37,299 nt of DNA from Bacteroidales bacterium (lineage in GTDB: Bacteria > Bacteroidota > Bacteroidia > Bacteroidales > F082): assembly GCA_016290215.1 (NCBI GenBank), contig JAEETH010000032.1, forward strand, positions 1 through 37,299, read 5' to 3'. Position numbers and translations under genes: made by a program. The notes under the pieces are model-generated. The model ran no database searches. It was not told the origin of the DNA and saw nothing but the letters and a program-made list of their open reading frames with translations. Shown here piece by piece: positions 31,055 to 37,299 of this stretch. Position 1 is the stretch's first letter; every line of letters starts with the position of its first letter.

Positions 31055-31074
31055 CCTGAGCCTGTCGAAGGGCC
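31055..31074. repeat. dispersed CCTGAGCCTGTCGAAGGGCC element, copy 1
   Basis: An exact 20-nt match to 35002-35021. This word is a known type of REP-like intergenic element in many genomes. Here it lies between gmk and nadD. Confidence 0.6.
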
Positions 31075-31090
31075 GTTTAATAAAAGCATC

Positions 31091-31666
31091 ATGAAAAAAG
31101 TCGGCATCTATTCCGGTTCCTTCAACCCCATCCATCACGGTCACGTGATGTTAGCCAATTATTTAGTCGAGTTCTCCGACTTGGATGAGCTTTGGTTTGT
31201 GGTGACGCCGCAAAATCCGCTGAAGAAAAAGGAAGACCTGCTTGATGATGATGAGCGTCTGAAGATGGTGCAATTGGCCGTCGGTGATGACCCACGCTTT
31301 TTCGTCAGCGACATCGAAATGCACCTGCCCACGCCGTCCTATACCATTAATACATTGACGGCCCTGTCGGAACAGCATCCCGATTGTGAGTTCATCTTCA
31401 TTTGCGGCATGGATAGTTTGCAAAACCTGAAAAACTGGCGCGAATACCAGAAAATCTTGGACAATTACGAGCTGTTGGTGTTTCCCCGCGAAGGCTACGA
31501 CGGGGGCGAGTTAGCCAATTACCCTTCAGTGAATATCCTGAAAACCCCAATTATTGAGGTTTCATCTACCTTTATCCGCGATTGTGTGAAGGAAGGTCGC
31601 GATGTGCGGCATTTCATGCCTGAGAAGGCGTTCCAATACATGCAGGAACACCATTTCTACGAATAA
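31091..31666 (+). CDS. nadD: nicotinate-nucleotide adenylyltransferase
   Basis: A 191-aa enzyme that adenylates nicotinate mononucleotide in NAD synthesis. The nucleotidyltransferase signature GSFNPIHHGH is at 9-18 (HxGH). The substrate loop PQNPLKKKEDLL and the late motif ISSTFIR-like VSSTFIRD are intact. It is the last gene of yicC-gmk-nadD and ends at a hairpin shared with a convergent gene. Confidence 0.94.
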   Translation: MKKVGIYSGSFNPIHHGHVMLANYLVEFSDLDELWFVVTPQNPLKKKEDLLDDDERLKMVQLAVGDDPRFFVSDIEMHLPTPSYTINTLTALSEQHPDCEFIFICGMDSLQNLKNWREYQKILDNYELLVFPREGYDGGELANYPSVNILKTPIIEVSSTFIRDCVKEGRDVRHFMPEKAFQYMQEHHFYE

Positions 31667-31673
31667 CCTGTAG

Positions 31674-31694
31674 GGCTGCCGCATTGCGGCAGCC
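31674..31694. terminator. hairpin between nadD and the convergent barrel-protein gene
   Basis: GGCTGCCGC (31674-31682) pairs perfectly with GCGGCAGCC (31686-31694) over a 3-nt loop. No strong T-run follows, so it may act as a rho-independent-like stop or a REP-type palindrome. It lies in the 37-nt gap between two convergent genes. Confidence 0.55.
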
Positions 31695-31703
31695 GCCAAT
31701 CAT

Positions 31704-34700
31704 TCAGAAATCCAAATTAAACGACAGATAGAATCGCGGTTTTTTGGCGATATGTCCATCCTCGATGCCCCAAGCCACGTCGCCCCTAACGAAGTAGCCG
31801 AAGATGGTGGTGCGCAGTCCCACGCCGATGCCGCCCACTAAAGGTTCTTTCATCTCCGTCACGCTGATGTCGAGGTTGCCGTCGGTGATGTAGTGATTGA
31901 ACAAGGAATTGGTGGGCGCGTATGGATTCCAGCCCGTCCAAGCGGTGCCTAAGTCGCCGAAAGCCACGATTTGGAAGTCCCTGATGAATTGCAGGTTGAT
32001 GGGACGGTCCATGAAATAGCTGAACAAGGGGAAGCGCAACTCGCTGTTGAGCACCACGAAGTTGTTGCCGTTGCGGATGTTTTGCTGGAAACCGCGCATG
32101 TTGGTAGCCAAGGTCTGGTAGGCGTAGTTTTGCGTGTAGTCAACGGGGGTACCATTGTTGAAGGAGGCGAAAATCCAGTTGTCGACGCCACCCATGTAAT
32201 AGATGAGCTTGTTTTGCCCAAACGAAGTACTGCCCGCGATGCGGTTGGCCCAAATGAAGTTACGGCTGATACGGGTGTAATGCCGGTAGTCGAAGCCCAA
32301 CACGACCAGGTTGGCTGTGTTTTTCGCAATTTTCTGGTGATATTCGGCGAAGATTTTACCACGTGCCCCCACGAGCAGGTTCCTGCCAATCTTTTTCGAG
32401 TTGTCGTAGACGAGTTCGGCACGCACGCCGCCCCAGTTCACGTAAACATCCTTGTCGGCAAGGCTGTAATCGTCGATGGCCAAGTTGACCCTATGGTCAA
32501 GTCGGTAAATGGCTGTGCCTCTAATGCTTAGAATTTCACTCAAAGGATAGCTTAGCGTGTAGAAACCTTCGTTGGTGAAAGTACGGTAATAGTATCCGGA
32601 GTAGTCGTCGGTGACGAAACGGTGCAGAGTGATACTCTTGTCGAGACGTTTGCTGAAGTCGCTGAAACGCAGCATGTATTCGTTGTTGATGAGGCTGGTG
32701 TTGAGCTTCAAGCCGAGTTCGATTTTGTAGTCTTCCATCAAGTCTTTCATCTTGGTGCCGAGGAAGACGTTGAGGCCTTGGTAAAGATAGATGGGGGAGT
32801 TGCCGCCAGTGAAAGGCTGGTAGCTGTAGTTCATGCTGGTGAAGTCGATTTGGCTCATCAGTTGGTCGGCAAAGAGCTCCACATAGTAGTTGTTCGGCCG
32901 TTGGATGGTGTCTTTGGGACGGGGTTTGGGAGCTGGGCCTAAGCCTTGTTGCATCACTTGCGTAGAGTCAGACCCCAAGGCACCTGCAATCTGCCGTTTG
33001 CGCCTGGCATATCGGTAACTGGTTGAGAAACGGTGCTTTGAAATGGGTTCTACCACGGTGTCCTTTTCCTTTTGTATCAGTTCGGTCAGCAGTCGCTTTT
33101 GCGCGTAGGGACTTAATTGGTTGACGTTTTGTTCTTGACCGCGCAAAATGGGCGACATGAAGAACTTCTCTCCGTTTTGGTCGGCTATCAGCAGGGCGGC
33201 TTTGTGGTCGCGAGGCTGGTAGGAATAATCGATGATATTGGTGGTATAGTCCGTAAGTTGCTCTTTCTTACCGAAATAGCGATAATGGATGATAGTGTCG
33301 ATGTGGCTGATGGCACTGTCGAAGCGGATTTGGTAAAGGTTGAAGTAGCCGCTGGTGTCGTTTAGGTAGAGCAGGCTGCCATCTTTCAGCGGCTCAGGCA
33401 TAGTGCTGTTGGAAAAGCGTTGTTGTGTCAGGTTCTGAAGCACATCGCTTTTGTTGTTGTAGTTGTAGGCAAACAGGTCGAATTGCTTGTTTTGGAAGCC
33501 GATTTTGTCGTCGACTTTCAGCGTGTCGTTGTCGCGGTTCGAGCTGAAAACGATTTGTCGGTCGTCGAAGGTAAAAACGGGGTTCAGGTCGGTGTGGTAG
33601 TCGTTGGTGATTTGTTCTAAAGTATTGGAAAACAGGTTGTAGACATAAATGTCGGGCTTGCCCATGCGGGTGGCAGCGAGCACGATTTTGCGGCTCTTGT
33701 GAGCGTAGGAGAACGAACTGACCTTTTGGAAGTCAAAGAGGAAAGTGCTGGCCTTCTTCCCGCTGTTGACGTCCAAGTTGTAGAGTTGGATTTTGCCTTC
33801 CTCTTCAATGATGAACGACAGGATTTCGTTATTGGGGTGCCAGGCCAGCAACGGAAACGAGGTGTCTATATTTTCGTCGGAGTGGTAGCCGGCCTTGAAC
33901 AGCTGTTGCCGTTTGCCCGTTTGCAGGTCTTCGAGCCAAAGGCGGATTTTTCCTTCGTCGTTGCTGACATAGGCGATATGCCTGCCGTTCGGACTGATGC
34001 TGGGCTGCGTGAAGGTGCGGTACTTTTTGTATTTCAGCTTCATCAAGTCGGTGGGCTGGTTGACCAAGATGGTCTCATAGCGAGCCTTGTAGAAAGCGTA
34101 CCATTCGTCCACTAATTGCTTGTATTCTTTTCCCGTGACGTAAAGCAAGGCCTTTCTGACGTTTTTCGTGTTTTCGGCCAAGGTCAGGATGTCGTTGAAC
34201 GACTTGCTACCGTATTTCTCGTCGATGAAATTCCAAAACGAATAGCCTGCAATCAAGGCGTCTTCATCGCGCAGATGGTTGATTTTTTTGTAATTGCCAG
34301 AGGTGATGCCACGTTGCAGTTGACTCTCTTTGTAGCTGTCCCAGTTGCCCGCGATGAAGGCCACCAAGCCGTCACGGAACCATTGTGGAATATCGTAGCG
34401 GTAGGAACTGCGGATTTGTGAGCCGATGCTCGTGCCGTTCATCACCTGACTGAACAGCAGGCGAACGATACCTTCACGGATTTGGGCTTCGTAGTGGGTG
34501 TAGTCTCCATCGAAATAAAGAATCACCTTCGAACCGATGATTTTGGTGATGCCGCCGGTGTTTCCGTTTTCCTCTTCTTCAAGGTCGATGTTGCTTTGCT
34601 TGAAGTCGCCCTTGCTGTTGAAAACGATGAATTGGATTTTCTTGCTGAAGCGGCTGTTGAGACGGGTCTCCAAGCGCGGAATTTGGTCTTTGGCGTAGGC

Positions 34701-34907
34701 TTGTGCATATTTCGCCAAGTCATCGCCGCCTTGGTAGAAATATACGTCGAAGTTGTCGTTCATGTAGTACGACCAATGGAAGTCGCCCCATTGCACGCGG
34801 TTCTTCCCGAAAGGCATGTTCATACCATTGTAAAACTGGGCATGAGAAAGAGGTGCAACTGCCATGAGCAGCAGAAATAATAGCGCATATTTCGTTTTCG
34901 GCAACAT
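31704..34907 (-). CDS. exported protein with protease-like, TolB-type repeat and beta-barrel regions
   Basis: A 1067-aa protein. I chose the ATG at 34907 because the longer start at 34928 lies inside the -7 box (34926-34933) and would precede the transcription start. A signal peptide ends SHA before Gln. Residues about 30-290 resemble the peptidase MA-like region of such proteins (REGIVRLLFSQVM, IPQWFRDGLVAFIAG), but I see no HExxH zinc motif. About 300-600 hold TolB/PD40 beta-propeller repeats, such as PSISPNGRHIAYVSNDEGK and PVFTFDDRQIVFSSNRDND. The C-terminal third is strand-rich and ends FYLSFNLDF, the terminal aromatic typical of outer-membrane barrels. It is probably a surface or outer-membrane protein of unknown function. 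Similar proteins are found across Bacteroidota. Confidence 0.72.
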   Translation of the reverse strand: MLPKTKYALLFLLLMAVAPLSHAQFYNGMNMPFGKNRVQWGDFHWSYYMNDNFDVYFYQGGDDLAKYAQAYAKDQIPRLETRLNSRFSKKIQFIVFNSKGDFKQSNIDLEEEENGNTGGITKIIGSKVILYFDGDYTHYEAQIREGIVRLLFSQVMNGTSIGSQIRSSYRYDIPQWFRDGLVAFIAGNWDSYKESQLQRGITSGNYKKINHLRDEDALIAGYSFWNFIDEKYGSKSFNDILTLAENTKNVRKALLYVTGKEYKQLVDEWYAFYKARYETILVNQPTDLMKLKYKKYRTFTQPSISPNGRHIAYVSNDEGKIRLWLEDLQTGKRQQLFKAGYHSDENIDTSFPLLAWHPNNEILSFIIEEEGKIQLYNLDVNSGKKASTFLFDFQKVSSFSYAHKSRKIVLAATRMGKPDIYVYNLFSNTLEQITNDYHTDLNPVFTFDDRQIVFSSNRDNDTLKVDDKIGFQNKQFDLFAYNYNNKSDVLQNLTQQRFSNSTMPEPLKDGSLLYLNDTSGYFNLYQIRFDSAISHIDTIIHYRYFGKKEQLTDYTTNIIDYSYQPRDHKAALLIADQNGEKFFMSPILRGQEQNVNQLSPYAQKRLLTELIQKEKDTVVEPISKHRFSTSYRYARRKRQIAGALGSDSTQVMQQGLGPAPKPRPKDTIQRPNNYYVELFADQLMSQIDFTSMNYSYQPFTGGNSPIYLYQGLNVFLGTKMKDLMEDYKIELGLKLNTSLINNEYMLRFSDFSKRLDKSITLHRFVTDDYSGYYYRTFTNEGFYTLSYPLSEILSIRGTAIYRLDHRVNLAIDDYSLADKDVYVNWGGVRAELVYDNSKKIGRNLLVGARGKIFAEYHQKIAKNTANLVVLGFDYRHYTRISRNFIWANRIAGSTSFGQNKLIYYMGGVDNWIFASFNNGTPVDYTQNYAYQTLATNMRGFQQNIRNGNNFVVLNSELRFPLFSYFMDRPINLQFIRDFQIVAFGDLGTAWTGWNPYAPTNSLFNHYITDGNLDISVTEMKEPLVGGIGVGLRTTIFGYFVRGDVAWGIEDGHIAKKPRFYLSFNLDF

Positions 34908-34925
34908 TTCATCCAAATAAGCGGA

Positions 34926-34933
34926 CAAAGATA
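34926..34933 (-). promoter_or_regulatory. -7 box of the barrel-protein gene
   Basis: The minus-strand TATCTTTG fits TAnnTTTG. It overlaps the upstream in-frame ATG at 34928, which supports the start at 34907. Confidence 0.55.
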
Positions 34934-34966
34934 GGCAAATTCTTTAGATTGCTGCGGAAAAATCCT

Positions 34967-34974
34967 TACCTTTG
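34967..34974 (+). promoter_or_regulatory. -7 box of the MBL-fold/TPR gene pair
   Basis: TACCTTTG fits TAnnTTTG. The 95-nt leader to the ATG at 35070 contains a REP-like element (34998-35021) and three AATCTTGAAAT-like repeats. Confidence 0.5.
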
Positions 34975-34997
34975 CCCCGAAAATCACGTGTGCAGTT

Positions 34998-35021
34998 GGC
35001 CCCTGAGCCTGTCGAAGGGCC
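34998..35021. repeat. dispersed CCTGAGCCTGTCGAAGGGCC element, copy 2
   Basis: It contains the same 20-nt word as 31055-31074, here extended to GGCCC...GGGCC ends that can pair. It lies in the leader of the MBL-fold gene. Confidence 0.6.
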
Positions 35022-35069
35022 ATTTTGAATCTTGAAATCTTGAAATTATAAATCTTGAAATTCTATTCT

Positions 35070-35708
35070 ATGCTCAAATTCGAATCCTTTATCTTCAATC
35101 CCTTCTCGGAAAACACTTACGTCGTTTATGCCGAATCGGGCGAATGTGTCATCATCGACCCAGGTTGCGGTACGCCTAACGAGGAAAACCAGCTTTTCGG
35201 CTTCATCGACAGCCACCGTCTCAAGCCACTGATGGCCATCAACACGCATGGTCACATCGACCACATTCTTGGCAATGCCGCGGTAAAGAAACGTTACGGC
35301 ATTCCGGTGGCGGCACATCCAAATGTGAAGGGTGACTTCCAGCGTTCGTTGCAGCAGTCGCAGCTGTTTGGGATGTCGTTCAATGGTGAGTGCGAGCTGC
35401 CCGACCGCGACTTGAAGGATGGCGAAATCATCAAGGTAGGGGAGAGCACTTTGGAGGTCATTTGCACCCCTGGCCATGCCGAGGGTAGCATCAGCCTTTA
35501 TGCCGAAATCGAAGGTTGGGTCTTTACGGGCGATGCGCTGTTTTGCCGCAGCATCGGGCGCACAGATTTTCCTGGAGGCAGTTACGAAACGCTGCGCAAT
35601 AGCATTAAGGAAAGGCTGTTTCACCTGCCCGACGACACGGAAGTGTTGTCAGGCCACGGTGAAAGCACAACCATCTTCGATGAAAGGAAATATAACATGT
35701 TCCTTTGA
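35070..35708 (+). CDS. metallo-beta-lactamase-fold hydrolase (glyoxalase II-like)
   Basis: A 212-aa cytoplasmic enzyme. I chose the ATG at 35070 rather than a TTG at 35055. The MBL metal-binding set is complete: INTHGHIDH (His60, His62, Asp64, His65), CTPGHAEGS (His136), FTGDALF (Asp155) and SGHGEST (His196). YVVYAESGECVIIDPGCG at 17-34 and the overall size fit the hydroxyacylglutathione-hydrolase-like branch, which usually hydrolyses thioesters. The exact substrate cannot be told. Its TGA overlaps the next ATG by one base (TGATG), so translation is coupled to the TPR protein. Confidence 0.85.
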   Translation: MLKFESFIFNPFSENTYVVYAESGECVIIDPGCGTPNEENQLFGFIDSHRLKPLMAINTHGHIDHILGNAAVKKRYGIPVAAHPNVKGDFQRSLQQSQLFGMSFNGECELPDRDLKDGEIIKVGESTLEVICTPGHAEGSISLYAEIEGWVFTGDALFCRSIGRTDFPGGSYETLRNSIKERLFHLPDDTEVLSGHGESTTIFDERKYNMFL

Positions 35709-37132
35709 TGAAGAGGCTGTTTAATATATTGGTTTTCTGTTGTTTGTCGTTGACTGCCTTTTCTCAAGAAGAAACGCGTGTTGTTGACAGCCTGCTTCGT
35801 GTATTGGACCATCAGGAAGGCCGTGACAAAGTGCTGACAATGATAGAGCTGACTTGGGAATTCTATGACATTTCATACGATGATTGCATTGATTGGGGTG
35901 AAAAAGCTATTAACGAAGCCCAAAATCAGTGCTTTAAAGATTTGGAAGCCGACGCCATGTATGCTTTGGGTATGCAATATGGGTATCATGGAGATCTTGA
36001 TTTGTCGCAGGAAAAGCTGAGGGAAGCATTTAGATTGCATGAAATAGTTGGTAACGAGGCAAGAGCTTTTGAAGACCTATGGAACCAAGCCCGCTTTGAG
36101 CAAAAAAATGGTAATATTGATACATCATTTCAGATTTATGAAAAGGTGTTAGTTTATGCTGAAAAACGTCAAGATAGTATAGCTATGGCCCAAGTCTATA
36201 CAAATATGGCCATAATACAACATCAAAAAAACGATTTTGTGCAAGCTGAAAAGAATCTTAAGAAATGCTTTGATATTTATAATTCAATTCCTGACACTGT
36301 GTGGGTGTTAAGGACAGAAACCAACATGGCAGGTATTTATATGGAATGGGGTAAGTATTCTGAAGCTAAGCGTCTTTTCTTGGATGCTATTCCCAAAATG
36401 GAGGCCATAGGCGACTATGGTATATTGGTAAGTGTATATAAAAACTATGGTCAGCTTTTTGTGAAACAGACCATGGATTTTGATTCGGCGAAATATTATT
36501 TTGAGAAGGCATATTCAATAGTCGAATTATTGGAAGAAAATGAAATAAAAGTACCAATCACTGATAAAGTGAATATTTTAGTTGAGTTAGGGAATTCAGA
36601 TTATAACCAAGATAATTATCTAGAGGCCATTGAGAAATATAAAGAAGCGTTTGATTTAGCTGAGTCAAATGCATACTATGCAGGCCAATTGCAGGCTTGT
36701 ATGGGACTTGGAACTGCCTATTCATGCCTTACAAAGCCATCAGAATCGCTATATTATCTGAATCTTTTTTTCGAGTTGGAAGAGAAGTCGGGGATAACTA
36801 TTGCGCATTCATCAATGAGGCTCTCGCTTATGCTTAATTATGCACGTCTTGGTAAATTCGATGAATTGGAATCAGAACTTAGTGATTTTGAAGAGGATTA
36901 TAATGGCATTCTTCGTGAAAATGTAGACATTTATGACCAGCTTCAAGATTTGCAAAATGAATTGAGCGACCTCTTTAACGAGTACGACTCCCAAAACACC
37001 CAAATACAAACCCTCCAAGCCCAACGCAACCACTACCGCTTAGCCTTTTTCGGCCTTTTAGCCATAGTGCTTTTCATGGCGGTTTTGTTTGTGGCCTACA
37101 AAATTGTTCGGAAAAAACGCTTAAAAGTGTGA
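35708..37132 (+). CDS. exported TPR protein with C-terminal membrane helix
   Basis: A 474-aa protein starting at the ATG at 35708. A signal peptide ends AFS before Gln (LTAFSQEET). Residues about 45-380 are tetratricopeptide-like helix pairs, e.g. AQVYTNMAIIQHQKNDFVQA and DNYLEAIEKYKEAFDLAES. About 390-435 is a coiled coil (VDIYDQLQDLQNELSDLFNE). About 440-465 is one membrane helix (LAFFGLLAIVLFMAVLFVAY) with a short basic tail. This is the sensor layout of Bacteroidota TPR histidine kinases and regulators, but no kinase or DNA-binding domain follows. It therefore looks like a sensor or scaffold without an output domain. Base composition is more AT-rich than its neighbours. Confidence 0.75.
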   Translation: MKRLFNILVFCCLSLTAFSQEETRVVDSLLRVLDHQEGRDKVLTMIELTWEFYDISYDDCIDWGEKAINEAQNQCFKDLEADAMYALGMQYGYHGDLDLSQEKLREAFRLHEIVGNEARAFEDLWNQARFEQKNGNIDTSFQIYEKVLVYAEKRQDSIAMAQVYTNMAIIQHQKNDFVQAEKNLKKCFDIYNSIPDTVWVLRTETNMAGIYMEWGKYSEAKRLFLDAIPKMEAIGDYGILVSVYKNYGQLFVKQTMDFDSAKYYFEKAYSIVELLEENEIKVPITDKVNILVELGNSDYNQDNYLEAIEKYKEAFDLAESNAYYAGQLQACMGLGTAYSCLTKPSESLYYLNLFFELEEKSGITIAHSSMRLSLMLNYARLGKFDELESELSDFEEDYNGILRENVDIYDQLQDLQNELSDLFNEYDSQNTQIQTLQAQRNHYRLAFFGLLAIVLFMAVLFVAYKIVRKKRLKV

Positions 37133-37150
37133 AATCTTGAAATAAAACCC

Positions 37151-37158
37151 TACCTTTG
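37151..37158 (+). promoter_or_regulatory. -7 box of the ornithine aminotransferase gene
   Basis: TACCTTTG fits TAnnTTTG and lies 49 nt before the start codon. No -33 TTG is found at the usual spacing. Confidence 0.5.
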
Positions 37159-37207
37159 CACGAAATTTTGATTCTTAAATCTTTAAATCTTAAATAAGTA
37201 ACACGTT

Positions 37208-37299
37208 ATGATCGAGAAAATCACATCATCACAACAAGCTATGGACCTGGAAGCCAAGTACGGTGCCCATAACTATCACCCGCTGCCGGTCGTCCTCGC
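37208..37299 (+). CDS. rocD: ornithine aminotransferase, N-terminal part only
   Basis: The gene runs off the window end after 30 codons (MIEKITSSQQAMDLEAKYGA, then HNYHPLPVVL). The EAKYGAHNYHPLPVVL block is the characteristic N-terminus of ornithine-oxo-acid transaminase, a PLP enzyme that turns ornithine and 2-oxoglutarate into glutamate semialdehyde and glutamate. The PLP site is outside the window, so the call rests on the N-terminus alone. Confidence 0.75.
   Translation, partial: MIEKITSSQQAMDLEAKYGAHNYHPLPVVL

Noticed and set aside
1-37299. CRISPR array, tRNA or rRNA genes
   Set aside because: No regularly spaced direct repeats and no tRNA- or rRNA-like sequence were seen on either strand.

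Overview
The window looks like a chromosome segment of a Bacteroidales-type Bacteroidota that has a type IX secretion system (T9SS). Three things point there. Many genes are preceded by the phylum's TAnnTTTG -7 promoter box. Four proteins carry a C-terminal type A sorting domain (a PNPV/PNPA motif and a final VTKK-like strand). Lipoproteins have short lipoboxes ending in SC or AC. Core genes (yicC, gmk, nadD, and the start of an ornithine aminotransferase) anchor the right half. Species cannot be told from the sequence.

Left part (1-12565). A secreted C10 cysteine protease and a small helical protein are followed by a likely defence/mobile-gene island. In order it holds: a DUF3791-DUF3990-DUF3791 toxin-antitoxin-like triplet; an AT-rich 1039-aa protein joining a calcineurin-like phosphoesterase to a P-loop STAND/NACHT-type NTPase; a 400-bp spacer with a long nested hairpin followed by a terminator-like hairpin; a single-chain restriction-modification enzyme (PD-(D/E)XK + N6-adenine methylase + specificity domain); a short orphan gene fragment; a YhcG/DUF1016 nuclease gene broken by an internal deletion; a proline iminopeptidase-like hydrolase; and a hipBA toxin-antitoxin operon on the minus strand.

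Middle part (12732-24985). A cupin, a one-helix membrane protein and an AlkZ/YcaQ-like winged-helix glycosylase form a minus-strand set. Divergent from it is a lipoprotein glutaminyl cyclase, followed convergently by a DUF4476 protein and three large tandem paralogues (865, 884 and 849 aa). Each paralogue has a signal peptide, an N-terminal jelly-roll-like region, an Ig-like region, a PNGase F-like catalytic domain and a T9SS sorting domain. Six proteins in the window are predicted to start with Gln after signal-peptide cleavage, which are natural substrates for the encoded glutaminyl cyclase.

Right part (25060-37299). Diverging from the PNGase-like genes are four tandem paralogous lipoproteins with mosaic identity, which suggests gene conversion. 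They run into yicC-gmk-nadD. Convergent to nadD is a large exported protein (protease-like region + TolB-type repeats + beta-barrel). Then come a metallo-beta-lactamase-fold hydrolase overlapping a TPR membrane protein, and the 5' end of an ornithine aminotransferase gene.

The best candidates for something under-described are the PNGase-like trio with its divergent lipoprotein array, the phosphoesterase-STAND protein, and the structured RNA-like element between that protein and the restriction-modification gene.
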